Positions 36,551 to 44,366 of a DNA stretch of 64,000 bases are shown here, piece by piece. This stretch comes from Gemmata massiliana (GTDB lineage: Bacteria > Planctomycetota > Planctomycetia > Gemmatales > Gemmataceae): positions 766,339-830,338 of the forward strand of contig HG799464.1 in assembly GCA_000531095.1 (NCBI GenBank), written 5' to 3'. A model generated the notes under the pieces. It worked only from the letters and a program-made list of their open reading frames with translations. It was not told the DNA's origin and did not search any database. The first letter of the stretch is position 1. The number at the start of each line of letters is the position of its first letter. A program made the translations under genes and the position numbers.

Positions 36551-37876
36551 ATGACTGTAAGCGCTGCCGAACAAGAGAAGACCGGGCTGGGCAACTACTT
36601 CATCGCGAACTACCCGCAATTCTCGTTCTGGAACAACTCGTACCTCCCGGACGCGCAGCGGGCGATAAACTCCCCGCCGCGCCCGGGGGTGCCGCTCGGG
36701 TTGTACCTGCACATCCCGTTCTGCCGGAAGCGCTGTAAGTTCTGTTACTTCCGCGTCTACACCGACAAGAACGCTAGCGACATCTCGGTGTACCTCGACG
36801 CCATTACCAAAGAAGTCGAGCTGCTGAGCAAGACCGCGTGCGTCGGGGGCCGCCCGCTCGACTACGTCTACTTCGGCGGCGGGACACCGTCCTACCTCAG
36901 TGCCACGCAGCTCGACGGGCTGATGACCCGGCTCCGCGAGATCATGCCGTGGGACTCGGCCCGCGAGATCACCTTCGAGTGCGAACCGGGCACGCTCCAG
37001 AAGCACAAACTGGAGATGCTCCGCAAGCACGGCGTCACCCGGCTCAGCCTCGGGGTCGAGAACTTCAAGCCGGAGATCCTCCAGTACAACGGCCGGGCGC
37101 ACCTGGAAGAAGAGATCTACCGCGCGTTCGGTTGGGCGCGCGAACTCGGGTTCCCACAAATCAACATTGACCTGATCGCGGGGATGGTCGGCGAGGACTG
37201 GGACAACTGGAAGCAGTGCGTCGAGAAGACGATCAAGCTCGCTCCCGACTGCGTGACGATCTACCAGATGGAGCTGCCGTACAACACGGTGTTTTCCAAG
37301 GAACTCAAGGTACTCGGCAACGACGAACCGGCCCTTGCGGTCGCGGACTGGCCGACCAAACGCGCCTGGACCCGGTACGCCTTCGATGAACTGGTGAAAG
37401 CGGGCTACGACATCTCCAGCGCGACGACCGCGGTGAAAAACAAGGCGGCGACGAAATTCGTGTACCGCGAGGCGCTCTGGCGCGGGGCTGATATGTTCGG
37501 AACAGGCGTCGCGTCGTTCGGGCACGTCAACGGCGTCCACATCCAGAACGTCGACACCTGGGAGGCTTATGTCGCGCGCCTCGACGCCGGCGAACTCCCG
37601 CTCGGGCGCGCGTTCCCCACAGCCGAGCGCGACCGGCTCATTCGCGAGGTCGTGCTGCTGTTGAAGACCGGGCACCTCGACGTCGGGTACTTCCGCGATA
37701 AGTACAACGTGGACATCCGCGACGAGTTCCGCGCCGCGTTCGAGAAACTGGAGAGCGACGGCTGGCTCAGCGTGACCGGCGAGAGCATCGACTGCACGCC
37801 GGACGGCCTCATTCAGATCGACCGCCACCTCCCCGCGTTCTTCGACCCGCAGTACATTAGCTCGCGGTACACGTAA
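36551..37876 (+). CDS. HemN-like (coproporphyrinogen-oxidase family) radical SAM enzyme
   Basis: The protein is 441 aa from the ATG at 36551. YLHIPFCRKRCKFCYFRVYT has the Cx3Cx2C cluster motif (C58, C62, C65) that binds the radical SAM 4Fe-4S cluster. DYVYFGGGTPSYL and TFECEPGTL follow, as in HemN/HemW, with LGVENFKPEIL and INIDLIAGMVGEDWDNW. The C-terminal domain matches HemN-like proteins, but the residues defining true coproporphyrinogen oxidase are not evident. Tyr and Arg follow the last Cys (CYFR), unlike the typical HemN GCNK or HemW DFN. Gene context suggests a secondary-metabolism or lipid role rather than haem. Confidence 0.85.
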   Translation: MTVSAAEQEKTGLGNYFIANYPQFSFWNNSYLPDAQRAINSPPRPGVPLGLYLHIPFCRKRCKFCYFRVYTDKNASDISVYLDAITKEVELLSKTACVGGRPLDYVYFGGGTPSYLSATQLDGLMTRLREIMPWDSAREITFECEPGTLQKHKLEMLRKHGVTRLSLGVENFKPEILQYNGRAHLEEEIYRAFGWARELGFPQINIDLIAGMVGEDWDNWKQCVEKTIKLAPDCVTIYQMELPYNTVFSKELKVLGNDEPALAVADWPTKRAWTRYAFDELVKAGYDISSATTAVKNKAATKFVYREALWRGADMFGTGVASFGHVNGVHIQNVDTWEAYVARLDAGELPLGRAFPTAERDRLIREVVLLLKTGHLDVGYFRDKYNVDIRDEFRAAFEKLESDGWLSVTGESIDCTPDGLIQIDRHLPAFFDPQYISSRYT

Positions 37877-37897
37877 GCGCCAAAAGTTTAGGAGCGC

Positions 37898-38036
37898 CGC
37901 GGATAAACGCAGATAACGCGGATCAGGCAGAAGACGGACGCTTTGGTTCAACCCCGGGTGGGCTGAACCAAAGCCTTTGTGTCTTTTTTGTGGTCAATCT
38001 GTCTTTCTGATCCGCGTCTATCTGCGTTTATCCGCG
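37898..38036. repeat. Nested inverted repeats carrying an intrinsic terminator
   Basis: The outer arms 37898-37926 and 38007-38036 are inverted copies (CGCGGATAAACGCAGATA, then CGCGGATCAG) with one 2-base difference. The inner hairpin GCTTTGGTTCA (37940-37950) pairs with TGAACCAAAGC (37964-37974), followed by CTTTGTGTCTTTTTTG, a terminator for the radical SAM gene. CGCGGAT-type palindromes of this kind recur in intergenic regions of planctomycetes. Confidence 0.8.
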
Positions 38037-38088
38037 ACTGATGTTTTCTGCTGCCGTCCGCGGTTCCGCACCCTCGGTGAAACGCCTC

Positions 38089-38553
38089 ATGTCCGAACCG
38101 CTCACGTTCATGATGGGCAAACACCCGGCACCGGTGCCGGGCGACTTGCGCTACTGCAAGAACCACATGTGGTGCCGGCCCGGTGAGGACGGGGTTCACG
38201 TCTTCGGGTTCACATCCTACGCAGTGCGGCTCATGCAGGATGTTTACTTCCTTGAATGGCGGATCGAACCGGGACTCGTCACCGCGAAACAGGAGATCGG
38301 CTTCATCGAGACACAGAAAGCCACGTCCGGACTGTACGCACCGGTCGCGGGGCGGATCACGCGGTTCAATGCCACACTTTTGGAAGACCCGGGAACGATC
38401 AACCTCGACAATTACGGTCGCGGGTGGCTCTTTGAACTCACAGGTGAGCTGACCGACACACTCGACCCGAGCGCCTACTTCGCCCACCTCGAAGCCGGCT
38501 GGGAGGCCACACAGCGGGTGCTCAAAGGGCAGATCAACGCGAGCGACGATTGA
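38089..38553 (+). CDS. GcvH-like lipoyl-carrier protein
   Basis: The protein is 154 aa from the ATG at 38089; an upstream ATG at 38041 lies at the edge of the inverted repeat and is less likely. GFIETQKATSGLYAPVAGRITRFN is the lipoyl domain motif, with Lys about residue 77 in the place of the glycine-cleavage H-protein lysine; LEDPGTINLDNYGRGWLFEL follows as in GcvH. No gcvT or gcvP is near. It may be a stand-alone lipoate carrier serving the adjacent redox enzymes; that is inference. Confidence 0.8.
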   Translation: MSEPLTFMMGKHPAPVPGDLRYCKNHMWCRPGEDGVHVFGFTSYAVRLMQDVYFLEWRIEPGLVTAKQEIGFIETQKATSGLYAPVAGRITRFNATLLEDPGTINLDNYGRGWLFELTGELTDTLDPSAYFAHLEAGWEATQRVLKGQINASDD

Positions 38554-38617
38554 ACCGGTTGTTCCGCGCCCCCGCGGGTGTTACGATCTACCAGATCACC
38601 TGACGGACGAGGCGCCC

Positions 38618-40891
38618 ATGAAGCCATCAGCCGTACTACTGATAGATCTTGAAAACTTCTTTTTGAGCCGGGTCGATTACTTCAACAACAGGGGCATCCG
38701 GGTCGAAGAGCGGCCGTCGTTCGCCGAAGACATGAAGAACCTGGTCCGACACGCTCAACGCATGACCGGGCTTCCGTTCGCGGTTCGGCGCGCGTATGCC
38801 GACTTTGAATCTCTGCGCGTCGAACCCCAAGACCTAATGCGCCAAGGAGTCGAGCCGGTCCAGGTGTTCCGCCTGTCCGGGAAGTCCGCGAACAAGAACG
38901 CCGCCGACATGAAGCTCGCGATGGACGCGGTCGCGCTACTCAGCCCGGGCGCTCCACTCGAACACTTCGTCCTTGTTTCCGGCGACGCGGACTTCATCCC
39001 GGTGATTCTGGAACTGAAGCGCCGCGGGCACACGGTTTCAGTGATCGCGGTTACAGGCGCGACCAACGATCTGATCCAACGGTTTGCTGATAAGTTCGAG
39101 TTGTTCGAGAGCCTCGTCCCCGCAGGTAGCGGGGAACGCCGAATGCGCGTGCCCGTTGCGAGCGAGCCGCCCAAATCCAACGGCACGAACGGGTTCAAAA
39201 GCGCAACACGAACGAGCACGCGCCCGGCACCGGCCGAACGCTCGACACTGGAACCGCACACCGCCGAACACTACAAGTACCTGCTCGCGAGCGGCCGAAC
39301 GGACGCGAACGAAGCCCGCGTGCTGACCGTTCCGTGGACCGCCCTTGTCTGGGTATGCGACGCGGTTGTGACAGCCCTGGCACCACCCACCGGCAGCCCC
39401 GCAACGTCCATCGACCTCATGGCCCGGCTTCAGGCCGCCGCCCGCATAACGGGAATCGTCGACCTCGCGGCCCACGTCGCGCTGATTCATTCGGCCGTCC
39501 GCTGCTCACTCCCGGTGCCGTCGGTCCCGGGTGGCGCTTACACGCTCGCAACGGAAACGACCGGCGACGAGATCCGGCAGAAGCTGTTGAGGTACGTCGT
39601 GTACGTGCTGAATTGCCGGCTCTCCGAAAACGGGGTGAAGGGACCGATCCGGGCGGAAGCACTCTCAGCGGCGTTCGACCCCGGAACCGCAATCGAACAG
39701 GCAACTGCGGAAATCGTTACCGCCCTCGCGGAGCCGGAGTTCGCGCCCCCACCTGCCTCATCCAAGCCGTCGCAGGTGAGCGGCGTTCACACACCGGACG
39801 AGTACCGGAAACTGCTTCAAAAAGGTGGGGCAAAGGGTACGGACACGGAACATACCCGCATCCACCCGACGCCCTGGCCATCAATCGAGCGCGTGTGCGC
39901 GGACACGTTCACCGCACTCCACCCCACAGCAGGCGGGGCCGGAACGCTCCAGCGCGGGCAGCTCCTCGAACGGCTCTACGCGACCGAAGACGACATGCGC
40001 GTTGATAACTACCGATCGCACGTGCGCCGCGCGTTCACTCTGCTCGGTCTCTCGCACGCGATTTTGGAAGAAGACGAGCGCGTCGCGCTCCACCCCGATG
40101 TCACGGAACCGGGCCACATTCGCTGGGCCGTGCTCGGGATCATGCTCAAACTCCTCGCCATCCGGCTGGAAGAAAAAGGCGTACCCGAGCCGATCCAACC
40201 CGAGGCATTCGTCGCGGCGATCGAAGCGGGTCCGTTCACCGACGAACTGCTCCCGGAGATCGCGACCACGATTCTGAGCGTGTACCAGTCCTCCGACGAA
40301 ACCGAACTGGTACCGATTCTAGAACCGGACGCAACCGCCCCGACAGAGGAGAGCGCCGAGTTCGCCGCAGCAGACTCCGTGGAGAATTCAGCGCCGATGG
40401 AGAAAGCTACGGCACTCGACGTTGACCCGTTCGCTTTTGATAGTGAACTATTCGATAAACCTCCTCACCCTGAACCCCCGAAAGCACCCGAACTGGTGGA
40501 CGTGCCCGCGTCCGAAATCGTTGACGTTTCAGCGATCACGAGTGAAGCAGTCGCCGCGGTCATCGAACCGGCCGTGCAAGTCATCCCGATCGCAGACGTC
40601 GAACCGCTCCCCATTCCGTCGGAATCAGAGTTAGTCGTGTTCGCGCCGTCGGTAGAGAACGAGGGGGAACCGGTGGAGGAAGTGACGCCGGTCGCGGAGT
40701 GGGTGCCCGACGAGGACGTGCTCTTCTCGGGTCTGGAAATCGGGGCCGAGCGCTTCCCCGCGGGGTCATCGACCCGACTCGTGCCACCGTCCGCTGAAAC
40801 GCGCGCCCCGGCCGATAAGATAACACCTCCCTCGATACCACCGTCCGCCCTGTTACCGCCGCTGCCGCCATCGCCACCGGAGCCCGCATGA
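38618..40891 (+). CDS. NYN-domain RNase-like protein with two tandem C-terminal domains
   Basis: The protein is 757 aa. Residues 1-165 are a NYN (PIN-like, LabA/DUF88) domain: VLLIDLENFFL (D10), KNAADMKLAMDAV, LVSGDADFIPVILELKRRGH (D123, D125) and LIQRFADKFELFE, with all acidic metal ligands in place. Two copies of one helical domain follow: HYKYLLASGRTDANEARVL then VPWTALVWVCDAV, and EYRKLLQKGGAKGTDTEHTR then IHPTPWPSIERVC. These resemble OST-HTH/LOTUS RNA-binding domains in position. The tail is long, acidic and Pro-rich. It is probably an RNA-binding nuclease. Its stop overlaps the next start (ATGA). Confidence 0.8.
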   Translation: MKPSAVLLIDLENFFLSRVDYFNNRGIRVEERPSFAEDMKNLVRHAQRMTGLPFAVRRAYADFESLRVEPQDLMRQGVEPVQVFRLSGKSANKNAADMKLAMDAVALLSPGAPLEHFVLVSGDADFIPVILELKRRGHTVSVIAVTGATNDLIQRFADKFELFESLVPAGSGERRMRVPVASEPPKSNGTNGFKSATRTSTRPAPAERSTLEPHTAEHYKYLLASGRTDANEARVLTVPWTALVWVCDAVVTALAPPTGSPATSIDLMARLQAAARITGIVDLAAHVALIHSAVRCSLPVPSVPGGAYTLATETTGDEIRQKLLRYVVYVLNCRLSENGVKGPIRAEALSAAFDPGTAIEQATAEIVTALAEPEFAPPPASSKPSQVSGVHTPDEYRKLLQKGGAKGTDTEHTRIHPTPWPSIERVCADTFTALHPTAGGAGTLQRGQLLERLYATEDDMRVDNYRSHVRRAFTLLGLSHAILEEDERVALHPDVTEPGHIRWAVLGIMLKLLAIRLEEKGVPEPIQPEAFVAAIEAGPFTDELLPEIATTILSVYQSSDETELVPILEPDATAPTEESAEFAAADSVENSAPMEKATALDVDPFAFDSELFDKPPHPEPPKAPELVDVPASEIVDVSAITSEAVAAVIEPAVQVIPIADVEPLPIPSESELVVFAPSVENEGEPVEEVTPVAEWVPDEDVLFSGLEIGAERFPAGSSTRLVPPSAETRAPADKITPPSIPPSALLPPLPPSPPEPA

Positions 40892-41940
40892 GTCGTTCGC
40901 GCGTTACCGTCGTTCTCTCGCAAGCACCGGGAAAGCACCCGGCGAAGCGGGCGCTCGAAGAGAGCGTCGTCGCCGCGCTCCTACTCGAACCGGACCTGGA
41001 AGTTTCGGTCGTCCCCAACCTCTACGACCTCGGTCCCGACCACTCCGGCCGCCTGTTCCTCGGCGGCGTCAAAGGCGACATGGTCGTGCTGTCGTGGCTG
41101 TACCCGCGCGCCGCGTTCTGGCTGCTCGACCGCGACGGCATCAAGGGGCACTTCGGCGAAACGCAACTGAAGGCGGCCTCGGACGACGATGACGAGGCGG
41201 AAGCCGACACGCCGGTCGACAAACCCGAAGCGATCGGCCCGAGCGGAGAGATCCCGGACCGGCACATTTACACGCTCGATTTGAGGGACTCGAACAAGCA
41301 CGAGGCGTTCGTCGCGGAAATCAAGCGCATCACTGCAGAGTGCCGCGACCGGCGCGACACGAAGGCGCGCGAACGAGCCGCAAACAAGGCCCCGGTTCTT
41401 CAGCTCGGGCTGTCGCTCTCGAAACCCGAACCGGAACTGCCGCCCGAACAGCGCGCGTTCACTCCCGAGGCGATGCTCGCCCCCGCGGGGCGCAGGTGGT
41501 ACCCGGTCATCGACTACAGCCGCTGCACGAACTGTTTGGAGTGTCTCGACTTCTGCCTGTTCGGGGTTTATGGGGTCGATTCCATCGAACGCATCCTGGT
41601 CGAGAACCAGGACCAGTGCAAGAAGGGCTGCCCCGCGTGCAGTCGCGTGTGCCCGCAGCAGGCGATCATCTTCCCCGAGTACAAGTCTCCTGCGATCGCC
41701 GGCGCGGAAACAGGCGCCGCGGTCGGCGGGCTGAAGATCGACCTGAGCCGGCTGTTCGGTGGCGACATGGGGGACGCCCTCGGCGCCGCGGTCCAGGAAC
41801 GCGACCGGGAGTTGCAGAACGACGGGCGCGCCGCGGTCGGTATGAGCGTGGGCATCCCGAAGCGTCAGGCGGACAAACCTGCGGGACCGAAGGACGACCT
41901 GGACCGACTCGTGGACGACCTGGACAACCTGGGTCTGTGA
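40888..41940 (+). CDS. Dicluster-type 4Fe-4S ferredoxin-domain protein
   Basis: The protein is 350 aa. A ferredoxin domain lies near residues 210-260: YSRCTNCLECLDFCLFGVYG, then CKKGCPACSRVCPQQAIIF. The first motif is CxxCxxCx3C. The second is unusual (CKKGCPACSRVC), giving two clusters with some irregular spacing. The N-terminal 150 residues are a separate alpha/beta region with VVPNLYDLGPDHSG. The C-terminus is charged. It overlaps the NYN gene by four bases, so the two are translationally coupled; linkage of a nuclease to an iron-sulfur protein is unusual. Redox sensing or electron transfer is possible. Confidence 0.85.
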   Translation: MSRSRVTVVLSQAPGKHPAKRALEESVVAALLLEPDLEVSVVPNLYDLGPDHSGRLFLGGVKGDMVVLSWLYPRAAFWLLDRDGIKGHFGETQLKAASDDDDEAEADTPVDKPEAIGPSGEIPDRHIYTLDLRDSNKHEAFVAEIKRITAECRDRRDTKARERAANKAPVLQLGLSLSKPEPELPPEQRAFTPEAMLAPAGRRWYPVIDYSRCTNCLECLDFCLFGVYGVDSIERILVENQDQCKKGCPACSRVCPQQAIIFPEYKSPAIAGAETGAAVGGLKIDLSRLFGGDMGDALGAAVQERDRELQNDGRAAVGMSVGIPKRQADKPAGPKDDLDRLVDDLDNLGL

Positions 41941-41980
41941 CCCGGCACGTCCGGCATACCTGCCGCAAAAAGGGGCCGGT

Positions 41981-42931
41981 GTGGCACTCCTGAAGCGATT
42001 TTCCGACGCCCTGCGCTCGATGTTCACATCGAGCGCGCCCGCAGCCCCGTCTGCGGCGGAGCGCGCCGTTCGGCTCGAACAGCAAATCCGCCGGCTCGTC
42101 GACGAGATGCCGCCGCTGCCAGTCACGGCAACGCGGGCACTCGCCCTGATGGAAGACCCTAACGTCTCCCTCGCCGCCATCGCCGACCTGATCCGGGAGG
42201 ACGCGGCGCTGGCGACCGGGTTGCTCCGCGTCGCGAACAGTGCCCTCTTCGCCGGTGGTGCGCCGACCATCCGGCTCGATCAAGCGGTGGTGAGGCTCGG
42301 GTTGTGGACGTGCAGAAGTATGGTCACTGCGATCGGGTTGCGCGGACGGCTCCGCGGGCGTGCAACCACCGGGGAATTCGAGCGCCGAACGCTGTGGCAC
42401 CACGGGTTCGTGACCGCGTCCATCTGCGCGCAACTCAACCGCACGCACCGACTCGGGTTCCACGGGGAAGAATATTCGGCCGGGTTGCTCCACGACCTCG
42501 GCCGGGTGCTGATCGCACTCGCCGACCCGGAGAGCCTCGCCCTCGCGGGCGCGATGGACTTCCGGGAAGAGGGCGACCTGCTCGCGCGCGAGCGCGCCGT
42601 GATCGGTGCCGATCACTGTGCGCTGGGCGGGTGGTTCGCCGAACTGAGTAACTTGCCGCCGGAACTGGTCGAAGTGATCCGGCACCACCACACGCCGCGC
42701 CCGCCTGGCGCGGGGTCGCGCCTCGTGGCTCTCGTGGCCGCGGCCGACCACATGGCCAACCACCTCCAGTGCGGCGGAACGACCGAGAACTACAACCCGC
42801 TAACGAACCCGCGGCTGCCCTTCCTGGTCGCGGGGTGGGGTGGGGAACGTCAAAAACGGCTAATCGCGACGCTTCCCGAACTCATGCGTGACGCGGTCAC
42901 CACGGCCGAGCGCGAACTGAGTTCGCACTAG
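41981..42931 (+). CDS. HDOD-domain signalling protein
   Basis: The protein is 316 aa, GTG start. HDOD domain: MPPLPVTATRALALMEDPNVSLAAIADLI, REDAALATGLLRVANSALFAG, AVVRLGLWTCRSMV, AGLLHDLGRVLIA and EVIRHHHTP. HDOD proteins regulate motility, biofilm and RNA-related processes in other phyla; many keep a partial HD site. Here the HD-type residues (LLHDLGR, HHH) are retained. It lies 40 bp after the ferredoxin gene and is probably cotranscribed with the NYN and ferredoxin genes. Confidence 0.9.
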   Translation: MALLKRFSDALRSMFTSSAPAAPSAAERAVRLEQQIRRLVDEMPPLPVTATRALALMEDPNVSLAAIADLIREDAALATGLLRVANSALFAGGAPTIRLDQAVVRLGLWTCRSMVTAIGLRGRLRGRATTGEFERRTLWHHGFVTASICAQLNRTHRLGFHGEEYSAGLLHDLGRVLIALADPESLALAGAMDFREEGDLLARERAVIGADHCALGGWFAELSNLPPELVEVIRHHHTPRPPGAGSRLVALVAAADHMANHLQCGGTTENYNPLTNPRLPFLVAGWGGERQKRLIATLPELMRDAVTTAERELSSH

Positions 42932-43127
42932 TGCGGTGAAAAACCTTTGCTAACCGAAGCAAAATCGCACAGGCCACTTCCCGTTTGAGCGCGGTAGCAA
43001 ATGTTTTATCCTTCTGGACGTTACACCAACGGTTACAGGCAAACGTCTGTATTCGTTTGCTTCGGACGGCAAATAAATACAAACATTTACCAGCAAATTA
43101 ATTCTAAATTCGGCTGCAGAGTTTGAC

Positions 43128-43598
43128 TTGAGCTCTAACGAACTGGATGCTGACGAAGACTGGAAACCGCCGCGGCGCGAGCGCCGCGAGAGGCCTGATG
43201 ACGACGGATTCATCGATGTCGAGTTGGCCAGACGCGCGGTCGCGGCTCCAGCCGTCGCGCTCCTCGTCGGGTGGTGCTTCCTCAGCCTCATCGCCCTCGC
43301 GTTCCTCGCGATCGCCGTATGGACACTCGCTGTCCCGGAGGCACTGTCGCCGGGGGCCAAGAAGGAGCAGCCGATAATGCTCGCCCTCGGCTTCGGCTAC
43401 CCGCTAGCTACGGCCGTCGGCTTGTATGGTGCGTGGCGGATGCGGCAATTGCGGGCGTACCCGTGGGCGATGGCGTCGGCCATCCTGATGATGCTCGCCC
43501 TCTCGTGCGGTTTCATCGGGATCGTACTGGGTATCTGGGCGCTAACGGCGCTCAACCGTCCGGAGGTGCGGCGGGCGTTCCGCAGCAAGACGCATTAG
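43128..43598 (+). CDS. Small three-helix membrane protein (possible cassette gene)
   Basis: The protein is 156 aa with TTG start (43128); no in-frame ATG precedes the folded part. A charged N-terminus (PRRERRERPDDDG) is followed by three hydrophobic segments (ALLVGWCFLSLIALAFLAIAV, MLALGFGYPLATAVGLYG, AMASAILMMLALSCGFIGIVLG) and a basic tail. It looks like the small DUF4190-type membrane proteins of planctomycetes. The region upstream (42932-43127) is markedly AT-rich. Its stop is immediately followed by the hairpin element at 43600, an arrangement typical of a gene cassette. Confidence 0.65.
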   Translation: MSSNELDADEDWKPPRRERRERPDDDGFIDVELARRAVAAPAVALLVGWCFLSLIALAFLAIAVWTLAVPEALSPGAKKEQPIMLALGFGYPLATAVGLYGAWRMRQLRAYPWAMASAILMMLALSCGFIGIVLGIWALTALNRPEVRRAFRSKTH

Positions 43599-43599
43599 G

Positions 43600-43692
43600 C
43601 GAACCAAGCGCTGCGCGTACCCCGACCCGCATGCAGACTTTCTGAGATGTGTAGCTCATCGAGCGGGCCGGGCAGGTGCAGCGCTTGGTTCG
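43600..43692 (+). repeat. attC-like hairpin element, copy 1
   Basis: A perfect 15-bp inverted repeat, CGAACCAAGCGCTGC (43600-43614) and its complement (43678-43692), encloses inner complementary arms CCCGACCCGC (43621-43630) and GCGGGCCGGG. The unpaired top carries GTAGCTCATCG (43651-43661). The end boxes end in AAC and begin with GTT as in integron attC sites, but GTTCGGC deviates from the GTTRRRY consensus. It starts right at the end of the 156-aa gene. Confidence 0.6.
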
Positions 43693-43716
43693 GCAAGAGA
43701 GGGTGAAGGAAATCGG

Positions 43717-44016
43717 ATGAGAACATTGGCTCTGGTAGGCGGCGTGCTGCTGATCGCGTTCGGAGCGTTGGCGGGCGTATCAACGGGCGCGGTGAACGCT
43801 CAAGCTGCACGTAATAACGTACCTGCGGACCAACGGTTCTGGAACGCGGTCGGTGGTGCTCCATGTAGCTTGATGTGCGTCGGCGGCGGTGCCCTGTTCG
43901 TGGCCGTGGGTACGCGCAAGCCCCGCCGAGTGAGATCCCGCTCGCGCGTGGATAAAGACAACCGCGACGACGAGGGAGCACGTTCGGCTCGGCCGTGGGA
44001 CACGAGGCGACGGTAG
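43717..44016 (+). CDS. Small two-helix membrane protein (possible cassette gene)
   Basis: The protein is 99 aa. Helices LALVGGVLLIAFGALAGVS and CSLMCVGGGALFVAVGTR are followed by a basic/acidic tail (KPRRVRSRSRVDKDNRDDEG). No family is recognised. It begins 24 bp after the first hairpin element and is followed by the second copy. Small orphan membrane proteins between such elements are typical of integron cassettes; no independent evidence of function. Confidence 0.5.
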   Translation: MRTLALVGGVLLIAFGALAGVSTGAVNAQAARNNVPADQRFWNAVGGAPCSLMCVGGGALFVAVGTRKPRRVRSRSRVDKDNRDDEGARSARPWDTRRR

Positions 44017-44050
44017 ACTCATTGCACACTCTGGGCAGTTTCGCAGTGGC

Positions 44051-44128
44051 CGAGCCAGCGCCGCACTTGACCCGACCCGCACGACGATTTTTTAGGGTTC
44101 GTAGCTCATCGTGTGAGCTGGGCTGGAG
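44051..44128 (+). repeat. attC-like hairpin element, copy 2 (diverged)
   Basis: It shares with copy 1 the core CCCGACCCGC (44071-44080) and GTAGCTCATCG (44101-44111) at exactly the same 30-bp distance, and a related left arm CGAGCCAGCG in the same place. The right arm (GAGCTGGGCTGG) pairs only weakly with the left. This is clear homology with copy 1, but folding is poorer. Confidence 0.55.
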
Positions 44129-44366
44129 AGCGTAATCGTTCAGCGGGGAAGGCATCAAGCGATAATGGTGTGATCCATTCCCTACGCCGGAGTCGAGTCA
44201 CACTACTTCGGCCCCAATCGCCTCGCCCCAAGCAGCGGCTATCCCATCGCCGTATTAAAACCGGTACCAAAACCGAAAAGAGTGTCCGATCCGGATTCCT
44301 TGTTGATCTTGCCCCTGTGGGGCGTCCATAGTGGTAAGGAACGTTTGCTCTTACCTGGGGCCGCCA
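44129..44366. other. Leader of the second squalene-cyclase-repeat gene, no gene
   Basis: No ORF with protein-like features lies here. A short A-rich segment (AAAACCGGTACCAAAACCG) lies at 44258-44276. The ribosome-binding site of the next gene may be the GGGG at 44357-44360. With copy 2 of the hairpin element this makes the 350-bp gap after the 99-aa gene. Confidence 0.45.
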
